Shown: in pieces, positions 38,115-45,978 of the stretch
How positions within the stretch are numbered: the stretch's first letter is position 1
How the letters are laid out: each line of letters opens with the position of its first letter
Assembly (NCBI GenBank): GCA_963840055.1
Contig: CAWIXM010000023.1
Location: forward strand, 7,013 to 71,012
Direction of reading: 5' to 3'
DNA: 64,000 nucleotides
Origin: Rhodoplanes sp963840055
Lineage (GTDB): Bacteria > Pseudomonadota > Alphaproteobacteria > Rhizobiales > Xanthobacteraceae
The notes under the pieces: generated by a model
Database searches by the model: none
What the model was told of the DNA's origin: nothing
What the model saw: only the letters and a program-made list of their open reading frames with translations
Translations under genes and position numbers: made by a program

Positions 38115-39557
38115 CTAGGCGAGGAGGTAGCTCGTCTTCACGCTCGTATAGAACTCGACCGCATGGCGGCCCTGCTCACGCGGGCCATAACTTGACGCTT
38201 TGCGGCCGCCGAACGGCACGTGATAGTCGACGCCGGCGGTCGGCACGTTGACCATCACCATGCCGGCCTCGGAATTGCGCTGGAAATGCGCCGCGTGCTT
38301 CAGGCTTGTGGTGAAAATGCCGGACGACAGCCCGTATGGCGTGTCGTTGGCGACGGCGAGCGCCTCCTCGTAGTCCCTCACCCGAATGACCGCGGCGACG
38401 GGGCCGAAAATCTCCTCCCGCGCGATCCGCATGGCGTTGTCGACCCCCACGAACAACGCCGGCTGAAGGTAGAACCCCTGCTTGTCGCGATTGAGCCGCT
38501 CGCCGCCCCAATGAAGCTTCGCCCCTTCGTCCTTGCCGATTGCGAGGTAACGGAGATCCTGGTCCAGCTGGGACTCGTCCGCCACCGGGCCGATCTGCGT
38601 GCCCGGCTTGAGCGCATCGTCGACGATGAGGGCTTTCGTTTTCGCCGTCAGCGCCTCGACGAACCGGTCGTGGATGCCCGCCGTCACGATCAGCCGCGAG
38701 GACGCGGTGCAGCGCTGGCCGGTCTGGTAGAACGCCCCGTTGGCCGCCGCCTCGACCGCGAGCGCGAGGTCGGCGTCGTCGAGCACGACCAGTGGATTCT
38801 TGCCGCCCATCTCCAGCTGCAGCTTCTTCATCTTTGGCGCGGCGACGGCTGCCGCGGCCACCTTGCGGCCGGTTGCGACCGAGCCGGTGAATGACACCGC
38901 GGCGACGTCGTCATGGCTGAGCAGGGCTTCGCCGACTTCCGCTCCGCGCCCCATCACGAGGTTGAACGCGCCGGCGGGCAATCCTGCGCGCGCAATGATC
39001 TCTGAAAGCGCATGCGCGGTGGCAGATACGAGGTCGGCCGGCTTGAACACCACGCAATTGCCATAGGCGAGCGCCGGCGCGATCTTCCAAGCAGGGATTG
39101 CGATCGGGAAATTCCACGGCGTAATGAGCGAGACGACCCCGACCGGCTCGCGCGTGATCTCAACCGTGACGCCGGGCCGCGTGCTCGCCACCTTCTCGCC
39201 GACGAGACGCAGCGCTTCGCTGGCAAAGAAGCTGAAGATCTGCCCTGCCCGCACTACCTCGGCAACGCCGTCGGCGAGCGGTTTACCTTCTTCGCGCGAG
39301 AGCAGGCGGCCGAGCTCGTCCTTACGCGCGATGATCTCGTCGCCGATCGTCTTCAATGCGTCCGCGCGCGCCTGCGGCGTCGTGCGGACGAAAGCGGGGA
39401 ACGCCGCCTTCGCCGCCGCGACCGCCATATCGGCATCGGCCGCACTCGCGCGGGCATACTCGCCGACGACGTCGCTTAGGTCCGACGGATTGATGTCGGG
39501 CGCAGCATTGGCGGCGGCGATCCATTCGCCGCCGATGAAGTTGCGATGCACGGTCAT
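38115..39557 (-). CDS. NAD(P)-dependent aldehyde dehydrogenase
   Basis: 480 residues. The start at 39557 (MTVHRNFIGGEW) is standard for the family. Catalytic features are TPWNFPIAIPAWKIAPALAYG, the general base in KLQLEMGGKNP, the nucleophile in GQRCTASSR, and EIFGPVAAVIRV. It is closest in style to alpha-ketoglutaric semialdehyde dehydrogenases of sugar-acid pathways (conserved end VPFGGRKASSYGPREQG). It oxidises an aldehyde to an acid in the cytoplasm. No other pathway genes are adjacent, so the substrate is a guess. Confidence 0.88.
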   Translation of the reverse strand: MTVHRNFIGGEWIAAANAAPDINPSDLSDVVGEYARASAADADMAVAAAKAAFPAFVRTTPQARADALKTIGDEIIARKDELGRLLSREEGKPLADGVAEVVRAGQIFSFFASEALRLVGEKVASTRPGVTVEITREPVGVVSLITPWNFPIAIPAWKIAPALAYGNCVVFKPADLVSATAHALSEIIARAGLPAGAFNLVMGRGAEVGEALLSHDDVAAVSFTGSVATGRKVAAAAVAAPKMKKLQLEMGGKNPLVVLDDADLALAVEAAANGAFYQTGQRCTASSRLIVTAGIHDRFVEALTAKTKALIVDDALKPGTQIGPVADESQLDQDLRYLAIGKDEGAKLHWGGERLNRDKQGFYLQPALFVGVDNAMRIAREEIFGPVAAVIRVRDYEEALAVANDTPYGLSSGIFTTSLKHAAHFQRNSEAGMVMVNVPTAGVDYHVPFGGRKASSYGPREQGRHAVEFYTSVKTSYLLA

Positions 39558-39674
39558 GGATTTACGGCTTTCATGCCAATGGGGCGCCCGCCGGCGCGTC
39601 AAACGGCGCAACGTTTGCCATGCGCGGGACTGAAGGGACGCATGGCAAGCAACACTGCGACGACAGCTCCCGCA

Positions 39675-40319
39675 CTATTTTTTTCGCTTCGCCGCCTCTG
39701 TCAGGACCGCGGCCATGTATTGCGCCGGGGTCTGGTCATGGGCTTCCGCATGATTCGTCAGGGTCTGAAACACGGGCGGCGGGAGCGGAACACTGGCGAT
39801 GATCAGTGATCCCGACGGCATCTTAGCGGCGCTGAGTTCGCGCAACAGCACCGCATCGAACTGACGCATGAGACGCCATTTCTGGGCCTCCGTCGCTTGC
39901 GACAGGTGCGCCACCACCGGGCAATAGGCAGCGAGCAACACATCGATAATATTGTCGCTGGAAATGCCCGGTTTCTCGGCCTGTACGCGGTTGATGAGGC
40001 CCCTGATCTCGTTGCCGAGATCGATTTCGTTCCCACTCGTCATGCGATCGATCTGCCGCGCACCGGCAAGCAGATCGGGAATCCCTTTGGACCCCAATTC
40101 AGGACACTCGATCCCAGTGGCATGAACGCGCCCCGGAGAAAGAACCAGGCCACCCAGAACGAGCCCGAGCACGAGAGCGGCCGCGCGCCAAGCCTGCAAA
40201 TCCGCGCTGCGCCGCCCTTGGCCCTTCGCGCGCCGATTGGCAATGCCGCGCGCGAGTGTGGCGACCGGCCGCGCGAGGCGTGCGATGATGGTCGCGGCGG
40301 TGTTCTGACTGCTCATCAT
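39675..40319 (-). CDS. Hypothetical membrane-anchored or exported protein
   Basis: 214 residues from the ATG at 40319 (GAAAGGAT upstream). An arginine-rich N-terminus precedes a hydrophobic segment (AAALVLGLVLGGLVLSPG) that may be an uncleaved anchor or signal. The rest is a soluble helical domain with two cysteines (IECPELGSKGIPDLL, LAAYCPVVAHLS). Family not recognised. It lies 22 bp after the HAD phosphatase gene on the same strand, so the two are probably co-transcribed. Confidence 0.65.
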   Translation of the reverse strand: MMSSQNTAATIIARLARPVATLARGIANRRAKGQGRRSADLQAWRAAALVLGLVLGGLVLSPGRVHATGIECPELGSKGIPDLLAGARQIDRMTSGNEIDLGNEIRGLINRVQAEKPGISSDNIIDVLLAAYCPVVAHLSQATEAQKWRLMRQFDAVLLRELSAAKMPSGSLIIASVPLPPPVFQTLTNHAEAHDQTPAQYMAAVLTEAAKRKK

Positions 40320-40341
40320 GATCTGATCCTTTCGGCGAAGA

Positions 40342-41415
40342 CTATTCAAATGCAAAGATTCGCTTCCAATCGTTCTTCATGCTGATGACGACCCAGCCCT
40401 GCTTTTTCGCTTCGTCGTATAGCTCCTGCGGGAAATAGCCGACCCTGGTGTCGGGCAGGCCCTCGGCGGGACCATAGGCATATTCGCGCTTGGCGTCGTC
40501 GTGCAATACGATCATCGCCAGCCGGATCCCGCGCCCCGCTTTGGTGTATTCGAGCATCTGGCGGTCCTCGGTCGAATTGCCAAAAGCGGCAAACGGACGC
40601 CGCCCGATGAACATGTGAATATCGTCGGGCTTGCCGCTGAAATCGTCGTTGAGCAAGAGTTTCGGCTCGATGGTGAGCAGCGGCTTGCCCTGCACATCGT
40701 AGCCAAATTTCAAGGTGTCCGCCGAGCCGATCACCTGTTCCGGCGGAATCCCGAAGACCCGTTCGGCAAAGACGCGCACGAAATCCTGGATGGTCCCGGT
40801 CACGATGTAGGTTCGGAATCCCTTGGCGCGCAGATAGTTGATCACCTCCTGCATGGGTTGATAGGCAAGCGCCGTATAGGGCCGTTTCCAGCGCGGGTGT
40901 TGCGCCGTCTCAAGCCATTTGTTCGCTTCCGCACGAAACGTCTCGACGCTCATCCCGCTCAAAGCCACCGACACGATCGTCTCCAAGTCCTTGGTCGACA
41001 GCTTCGCAATCGCGGCCTGATCGCCGGAAAGAACGGTCTTGAACGGCTCGACCGTCGCCAGCTCCGGCTTGGCTTTCACGACGGCGGGCACCCGATCGAA
41101 AGCGTAAACCACCTGCGTATACATCGGGTGCGAGACCCACAGCGTGCCGTCGAGGTCGAAGGTGGCGATACGGTCCTCCGGTCCGACGAAGTTCGGGTTT
41201 GCGGGATCGGTCGTGGCGCGGACGAAGTCGATGATCGCTTGTTTGGCCGGTCCGTCGTTCCAAGAACCCAAGGGGTCCGCGGTCGCGGTCTGCGCGTACG
41301 CGGGGCCGCTCGGCGACAGTCCGGTCAGAACAGGACTACCGAGGACGGGCAGCAACGCCGCGAGCGTCAGCACCGCGCGCCGAGTGACCCCAGGGATGAA
41401 ACGATGCGAAGTCAT
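40342..41415 (-). CDS. Exported HAD-superfamily phosphatase
   Basis: 357 residues. The start at 41415 gives an export signal with a Tat-like TRRAVLTLAALL and cleavage near PAYAQ. HAD motif I is RIATFDLDGTLW (Asp87 and Asp89); the motif II threonine is in FRTYIVTGTIQDF and the acidic motif is AFGNSTEDRQML. It resembles phosphoserine-phosphatase-like periplasmic HAD enzymes with a large cap (KPYTALAYQPMQEVI type). Substrate unknown. Divergent from the Sel1 gene at 41578, with promoters for both in the 160 bp between. Confidence 0.82.
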   Translation of the reverse strand: MTSHRFIPGVTRRAVLTLAALLPVLGSPVLTGLSPSGPAYAQTATADPLGSWNDGPAKQAIIDFVRATTDPANPNFVGPEDRIATFDLDGTLWVSHPMYTQVVYAFDRVPAVVKAKPELATVEPFKTVLSGDQAAIAKLSTKDLETIVSVALSGMSVETFRAEANKWLETAQHPRWKRPYTALAYQPMQEVINYLRAKGFRTYIVTGTIQDFVRVFAERVFGIPPEQVIGSADTLKFGYDVQGKPLLTIEPKLLLNDDFSGKPDDIHMFIGRRPFAAFGNSTEDRQMLEYTKAGRGIRLAMIVLHDDAKREYAYGPAEGLPDTRVGYFPQELYDEAKKQGWVVISMKNDWKRIFAFE

Positions 41416-41577
41416 GCACCCTCCGTTCGTGAGGCTCTTGACGCTCCTTGGATGATCCGCCGTTGTGGAACGCGTTCCGAACGATCCGTCAAGGAGAAGC
41501 GCGCCCAAGTTGTCTCCGGCGGAGTGTAATACTATTGTTACGAAATAGTGGCCCGGCCCGATGGAGAGAGTTCGGCT

Positions 41578-42369
41578 ATGTGGCCGTTTCGGCATCCAAA
41601 GAAGACACCGGCGAAAGCGGAGAACCTGGAGCAAAAAGTGACGCGTCTTCAGGCGACGCTCGTCGCCTGCAAGACGATCGCGCAACGGCGGAAGCATTGG
41701 CTCATGACGGCGATTACGGCCGTCGTTCTGCTCTTGGCTTTCGTGATCATCGCCAATCGAAGGCCGATCGAACAGGCCATTGCGGCATGGGTCCCCTGGC
41801 TTGACGCCGCACAGTCGGTCGACGCCATCGACGCGGCGGATACGGCCTACGAAAACGGCAAGTACAAAGCGGCGCTCCGGTTGGCGCATCCGCTGGCCGA
41901 CCAGGGTGACGCCCGCGCCCAGGCGCTCATGGGACTGCTCTATGCCAAAGGGCGCGGCGTGCTGCGGGACGATCGCGAGGCGATGAAATGGTTTCGCAGC
42001 GCCGCCGAACAAGGCGATGCTGTGGCCCAACTACAAATCGGGACCATGTACTATAATGGGCGGACCGTGCCGCAGGATTATTCCGAGGCGGCGCGGTGGT
42101 ATCAACTCGCTGCCCAACGCGGAAATCCCGAAGCCCAATACAATCTCGGAATAATGTATGCGACGGGCGTCGGAATGCCGCAGGACAATATCCTCGCCCA
42201 TATGTGGTTCAACCTGGCGGCTGCGCGTTTCACCTCGTCGCTGCCGCGTGACCGCGCCGCCAGGAACCGCGACACTGTCGAAAGAAAAATGTCGCCTGTT
42301 GAAATCGCGCAGGCCCAGGAGCTGGCGCGCCTATGGAAACCGAAGCAGGAACGAGAGTCGCAGGAATGA
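41578..42369 (+). CDS. Sel1-repeat membrane protein
   Basis: 263 residues. The start at 41578 (MWPFRHPKK) has GGAGAG upstream. A short coiled segment precedes one membrane helix (WLMTAITAVVLLLAFVII). At least three Sel1 repeats follow, such as AQALMGLLYAKGRGVLRDDREAMKWF, AQLQIGTMYYNGRTVPQDY and AQYNLGIMYATGVGMPQDN. Sel1 solenoids mediate protein-protein contacts in signalling or envelope stress. The partner is unknown. Confidence 0.85.
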   Translation: MWPFRHPKKTPAKAENLEQKVTRLQATLVACKTIAQRRKHWLMTAITAVVLLLAFVIIANRRPIEQAIAAWVPWLDAAQSVDAIDAADTAYENGKYKAALRLAHPLADQGDARAQALMGLLYAKGRGVLRDDREAMKWFRSAAEQGDAVAQLQIGTMYYNGRTVPQDYSEAARWYQLAAQRGNPEAQYNLGIMYATGVGMPQDNILAHMWFNLAAARFTSSLPRDRAARNRDTVERKMSPVEIAQAQELARLWKPKQERESQE

Positions 42370-42404
42370 ATGCGGCCTCCGGCTGATCGCCTCGGGATAA
42401 CGCA

Positions 42405-42565
42405 CATTACCTCCCCCCTTGAGGGGGGAGGTCGGATCGCCATGCAGCCCAGCTTGCGCAGCCTGCGCAAGCTGGGCTGCATGCGAGCCGGGAGGGGGGT
42501 GATATGACTGCAAAAATTTAGAAGAATACCCCCCTCCCCAACCCTCCCCCTCAAGGGGGGGAGCA
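42405..42565. repeat. Composite palindromic repeat with a 20-bp perfect stem
   Basis: C-rich/G-rich outer arms (CCTCCCCCCTTGAGGGGGG near 42411 and CCCCTCAAGGGGGGG near 42547) enclose a perfect hairpin at 42441-42483, with 20-bp arms and a 3-nt loop. Units with these outer arms are common between genes in Bradyrhizobium-like genomes. No gene lies within. Confidence 0.7.
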
Positions 42566-42590
42566 AAATGAACCGCGCGCTTACAAACAC

Positions 42591-42638
42591 TGGTGCGGAC
42601 GGCGGGACTCGAACCCGCACTTGGTTACCCTTAACGGA
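42591..42638 (-). repeat. tRNA-Leu 3'-half remnant, att copy A
   Basis: Read on the minus strand this is the variable-arm, T-arm and acceptor 3' strand of a tRNA-Leu ending in CCA (GTGCGGGTTCGAGTCCCGCC, then GTCCGCACCA). No 5' half is present. It is the most diverged of three copies and marks the outer edge of the first unit. Confidence 0.75.
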
Positions 42639-42753
42639 CATATATTGTAATCGTGACTGACGCAAAGCTCCGAAGCCATTCTGTGGGCGGTTGGATTTTC
42701 TATTGTCGGCCGGTATCTTAGCGGTCCTTATCTCTAGCCAACATGCTCGAGCC

Positions 42754-43791
42754 ATGTCGACGAACGCGACGAAATTCCAGGTCCCTTCAATTCAGGATCG
42801 GTTCATTTACGACCTGATTTATAACTGCCTGGCGTTGCCGACCCTCGCGGTTGCGTATGAATTGGGCTTGTATGCCCGGTTGGCCGAGGCCCCCCTGACG
42901 ATTGAAGAGGTGGCCACTGCGTTGTCGCTGACCGATCGGGCGGCGGAAGCGATCGTCGGCGTGAGCGCCGCCACCAGCTTTCTTGAGCGTCAGTCCGACG
43001 ACGATCGCTTTGCACTGACCGAGCAGGCTCGTATTTACCTATTGCCCGAAAGCCCCTTCAGCTACGGTAAATCGCTCGGCTACGCCTCGTTTGTCAACAT
43101 GGGCAGTTTCGCCTTGGACGCAATTCGTAAGGCGGTGAAGGACGGTTCCCGACCCTCCGATCCTAAAGCGATCGCCACGCCGACGCTGGATCCGAATGAG
43201 GTCCGTCGTCTCATGCGGCTGTTGCACGTTCACACCCTGCCGGCGGGAACGGCCATCGCCGAGCACCCCTACTTCGATGAGATCGAGAGTCTGTTGGATG
43301 TGGGAGCGGGTTCGTGTCCGATCACGGCAGCGGTTGTGGCAAGACGCCCAGGGATTCGGGTGACGGCGCTCGATGTCGAGGCCGTGTGTCCGCAGGGGGA
43401 GGAGATGTTGCGCAAGTACGGGCTGGAGAACCGCGCGACATTGCTTGCAGGCGATATGTTTGCCGGGCTGCCCACCGGTTTCGGCGCGCACCTCTACAGC
43501 AACATGTTCCACGACTGGGATATCGAATCGTGCCACCGGCTGGCCAAAATGTCTTTTGATACGCTCGCGCCCGGGGGGCGCATACTGCTGTGTGAAGTTC
43601 CTATCGACGACACCAGAGATGGTCCGCTGTTTGCCGCCTGCTTTACCGTCGCAATGCTCATTCGTGAACGGGGCCGGCAATACTCAATCCCGGAATTTCG
43701 GGAAATGCTGACCGGCGCCGGATTTATAAATTTCGAGAGCCAGCAGATATTCGGCTACTACCATTTGATCTCTGCCCAGAAGCCGCAGTAG
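42754..43791 (+). CDS. SAM-dependent O-methyltransferase (acetylserotonin OMT-like)
   Basis: 345 residues. An N-terminal winged-helix dimerisation region (LIYNCLALPTLAVAYELGLY, LTIEEVATALSLTDRA) precedes the Rossmann fold with the SAM motif LLDVGAGSCPITAAVVARRPG. The later motif FGAHLYSNMFHDWDIESC contains the typical catalytic His-Asp, followed by LAPGGRILLCEVP. These enzymes methylate hydroxyls of small aromatic or polyketide molecules. It is the only gene between two tRNA-Leu remnants and so seems to be island cargo. Confidence 0.85.
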   Translation: MSTNATKFQVPSIQDRFIYDLIYNCLALPTLAVAYELGLYARLAEAPLTIEEVATALSLTDRAAEAIVGVSAATSFLERQSDDDRFALTEQARIYLLPESPFSYGKSLGYASFVNMGSFALDAIRKAVKDGSRPSDPKAIATPTLDPNEVRRLMRLLHVHTLPAGTAIAEHPYFDEIESLLDVGAGSCPITAAVVARRPGIRVTALDVEAVCPQGEEMLRKYGLENRATLLAGDMFAGLPTGFGAHLYSNMFHDWDIESCHRLAKMSFDTLAPGGRILLCEVPIDDTRDGPLFAACFTVAMLIRERGRQYSIPEFREMLTGAGFINFESQQIFGYYHLISAQKPQ

Positions 43792-43841
43792 CGCTGGACA
43801 ACGGGGCTATGTTCCCGATGGTACGACGAGTTTTATGGGGC

Positions 43842-43891
43842 TGGTGCGGACGGCGGGACTCGAACCCGCACGAGGTTGCCCTCAACGGATT
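43842..43891 (-). repeat. tRNA-Leu 3'-half remnant, att copy B
   Basis: Minus-strand AATCCGTTGAGGGCAACCTC, then GTGCGGGTTCGAGTCCCGCC and GTCCGCACCA. It lies in direct orientation with copies A and C and separates the methyltransferase unit from the hip unit. Confidence 0.8.
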
Positions 43892-43947
43892 GAAAAGCTC
43901 CGGCAGGTAATGAAATATGATTATCAGCAGTCACCGTATCCTTCACA

Positions 43948-44418
43948 TTACGCAACATCTCCCGTGCGGATCAATACTGATCCATCCGGCTCACGCTGGC
44001 CATACAAATATTTACGACGTGCCAAAGCCCCAATCTCCGCTCGATGCTTCCTGAACGCCGCCTCCAGCTTCAAGCGGTCGCCATCCGAAAAATGATCGTC
44101 AAGGGCCTCACGCGAGATGCGACAGCGGACTCTTTTTTCCCCATCCTGGCCCCAGAAGACGATGGCGTCGCTCGTATCGCGTGTGAAGTCTTCATCCAAA
44201 AATACCAGCGTACGTTTGTCCGTCATGCCCAGCACTGCAAGAATTGATAGAACCGACGAAAGCTGGAGGTCTTTTTCATCGTTTTCAAAACGTGAAATTG
44301 TAGGTATGCTCACCTTCGCAAGCGAGGCTAGCTGCTTCTGTGTTAGCTTCATTCCTCGTCTGCGGCGGACTGCTTCTTCGACAAGAACTGGCCAATTGAT
44401 TTGAAACTCCCGTTCCAT
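43948..44418 (-). CDS. HipB-like XRE antitoxin with DUF1488-type C-terminal domain
   Basis: 156 residues. A helix-turn-helix (MKLTQKQLASLAKVSIPTISRFEN) is followed by a beta/alpha domain like DUF1488 (DAIVFWGQDGEKRVRCRISREALDDHF, then KLEAAFRKHRAEIGALARRKY). Classical HipB is under 100 residues, so the tail is unusual. It is encoded after hipA, the reverse of the usual order, and its start overlaps the hipA 3' end by 70 bp. It probably neutralises HipA and represses the operon through the operators upstream of hipA. Confidence 0.82.
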   Translation of the reverse strand: MEREFQINWPVLVEEAVRRRRGMKLTQKQLASLAKVSIPTISRFENDEKDLQLSSVLSILAVLGMTDKRTLVFLDEDFTRDTSDAIVFWGQDGEKRVRCRISREALDDHFSDGDRLKLEAAFRKHRAEIGALARRKYLYGQREPDGSVLIRTGDVA

Positions 44419-45578
44419 CTACGCTCCATAAGGTCGATTAAACTTTTTCCAAGAGCCTCGTCGCCGATGCGTTTTGCCGCTTCGGTAACGGCCTTCGCCG
44501 CTGACTTGCGCTGCTCGTCGAGTTTCTTGATCGCCTCGGTCAGAACGGCACTATCCAACCCAAAGACCTCGCTCAGCGTGACCAAATGTTTGGGACGCAG
44601 CGATTCAAGTACGAGGTTCGATGCATTGCCGATTGCCAGCGCGAGTTGACGGTATTCGGGATAGAGCGCCGCCGCCACGAGGTCGTAAGCGGGCGTCAAC
44701 CTCAGACCATCCGGCGTATGGAACATCGCGAAGTTCTTAAGATGTGCGTCGGTGTTGCCCGTCAGAAAGCAGACAAGAATGCGCCGATAGAGCTTCCAAG
44801 CATCTACTGGCGTGCAATTCGGAGTCTTAAGAATAAACGCCGCCATGTCGTCGTAGGATGCGTCGTACTTGTCGTCACCAGAGCGCTTACCGAGAAGCTG
44901 GTTAAACTCCTCAAAATGCCGCTTGGCCCCGCTGCGCAGCCGGTCGAAGCGCGGCACGAGCAAGGCCGTCATGCCCTCCAGAGTCGCAATTTCCGGGTGA
45001 ACGATTTCGTCACGGGGTAGCAAGGCGCGGCAAGCAATCGTCGTCAGATATTCATTCTCGACGATGTCACGCAGGGTACCTGAAGGTAGCTTGGCGATGT
45101 AATGCGAAGTTTCATTCCCACGCGCAGCGCGGTACTTGCGGCCGTCCTTGACCGCCAAGAGCTTCGGCTGAATGCCAGAGAGCGATGCCCGACTGCCGAG
45201 CGCTGCCGTCACTATCGGATCATTTGCATCGATGACCGGTTCGGAAGCCGGCGCGGGATCGATGACCGATACCGCCCCCGCACAATCCTTGCCAAATGCC
45301 AGAAGCAGTGCGAAGCGATTGCTGGGGTCTGCCTTGAGGGCTCTGGCTTGAGCATTGCGAAGCCAGCCTTCAGCGACGAGATTATCAAAGAATGGATGAA
45401 GTCCCCGCTCGCAGATGTGGGGCGCGGCTTGCAGCGGCAGCGTGAAGGCAATAGCTGGATGTTTGGCCTCAAGATAGGCTGGATCGTAGGTAAAGACACA
45501 ACGGCCACCCGGCTCCTGACGCAGCTCACCTGCGTAGAAATCGTTGTAGTAGACTTTGCCCCACAGTGCTGCAGCCAT
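44349..45578 (-). CDS. hipA: HipA-family serine/threonine kinase toxin
   Basis: 409 residues, the normal length. The N-terminal HipA_N domain (ALWGKVYYNDFYAGELRQ) is followed by the phosphate-binding SLSGIQPKLLAV, the catalytic loop LTGNTDAHLKNFAMF and the metal-binding LTPAYDLVAAAL. HipA kinases inactivate a translation component (GltX in E. coli) and cause growth arrest. The start codon at 45578 lies inside an 8-4-8 palindrome, the proximal operator. The flanking AT-rich promoter differs sharply from the surrounding GC-rich DNA, suggesting transfer. Confidence 0.9.
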   Translation of the reverse strand: MAAALWGKVYYNDFYAGELRQEPGGRCVFTYDPAYLEAKHPAIAFTLPLQAAPHICERGLHPFFDNLVAEGWLRNAQARALKADPSNRFALLLAFGKDCAGAVSVIDPAPASEPVIDANDPIVTAALGSRASLSGIQPKLLAVKDGRKYRAARGNETSHYIAKLPSGTLRDIVENEYLTTIACRALLPRDEIVHPEIATLEGMTALLVPRFDRLRSGAKRHFEEFNQLLGKRSGDDKYDASYDDMAAFILKTPNCTPVDAWKLYRRILVCFLTGNTDAHLKNFAMFHTPDGLRLTPAYDLVAAALYPEYRQLALAIGNASNLVLESLRPKHLVTLSEVFGLDSAVLTEAIKKLDEQRKSAAKAVTEAAKRIGDEALGKSLIDLMERRWNGSFKSIGQFLSKKQSAADEE

Positions 45579-45596
45579 ATAAAACCTATTTTATAT
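45577..45596. promoter_or_regulatory. hip operator O1 (overlaps hipA start codon)
   Basis: Perfect palindrome ATATAAAA-CCTA-TTTTATAT. It covers the hipA ATG, so bound repressor would block initiation directly. Confidence 0.75.
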
Positions 45597-45617
45597 ATAG
45601 TCCATATTCCACAAAAA

Positions 45618-45637
45618 ATATAAAATATCTTTTATGT
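45618..45637. promoter_or_regulatory. hip operator O2
   Basis: ATATAAAA-TATC-TTTTATGT: same 8-4-8 plan with one mismatched base. It lies exactly 41 bp from O1 and likely overlaps the promoter. Confidence 0.72.
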
Positions 45638-45658
45638 GATGTCAATATTTTAGCAGAA

Positions 45659-45678
45659 ATATAAAATATGTTTTATAT
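45659..45678. promoter_or_regulatory. hip operator O3
   Basis: Perfect ATATAAAA-TATG-TTTTATAT, exactly 41 bp beyond O2. Three sites on one face of the helix allow cooperative binding. Confidence 0.75.
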
Positions 45679-45768
45679 CAGTGGCACGACTTCTTAGGCT
45701 CCCGGGAATTCTCGCGCTGTCTAAAAATCGAGCCGGCACTTTTTCTCCGGCCCTCGTTAGACTGCCGC

Positions 45769-45827
45769 TGGTGCGGACGGCGGAACTCGAACCCGCACGA
45801 GGTTACCCTCAACGGATTTTAAGTCTA
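45769..45827 (-). repeat. tRNA-Leu 3'-half remnant, att copy C (next to the integrase)
   Basis: Longest copy. On the minus strand it starts in the anticodon loop (TAGACTTAAAATCCGTTGAGG), consistent with tRNA-Leu(UAA), and runs through GTCCGCACCA. It lies 150 bp from the integrase start, the usual att position. Confidence 0.82.
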
Positions 45828-45978
45828 TTCCGCGCCCCTTTGCACGGACAGGGGTTTTTCTGTGTCCGCCCGAAACAATTTGGATAATCAATGTATTTTT
45901 GAGGACAACAACGGACAATAATGTCATGCTATGGGTTGCGGCCGGACATACGGCTGCGGACACACGGCGGACACAAGC

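Noticed and set aside
42591..45827. Three complete tRNA genes
   Set aside because: Each copy has only the 3' half (variable arm, T arm, acceptor strand with CCA); no 5' half or D arm is found next to any of them.
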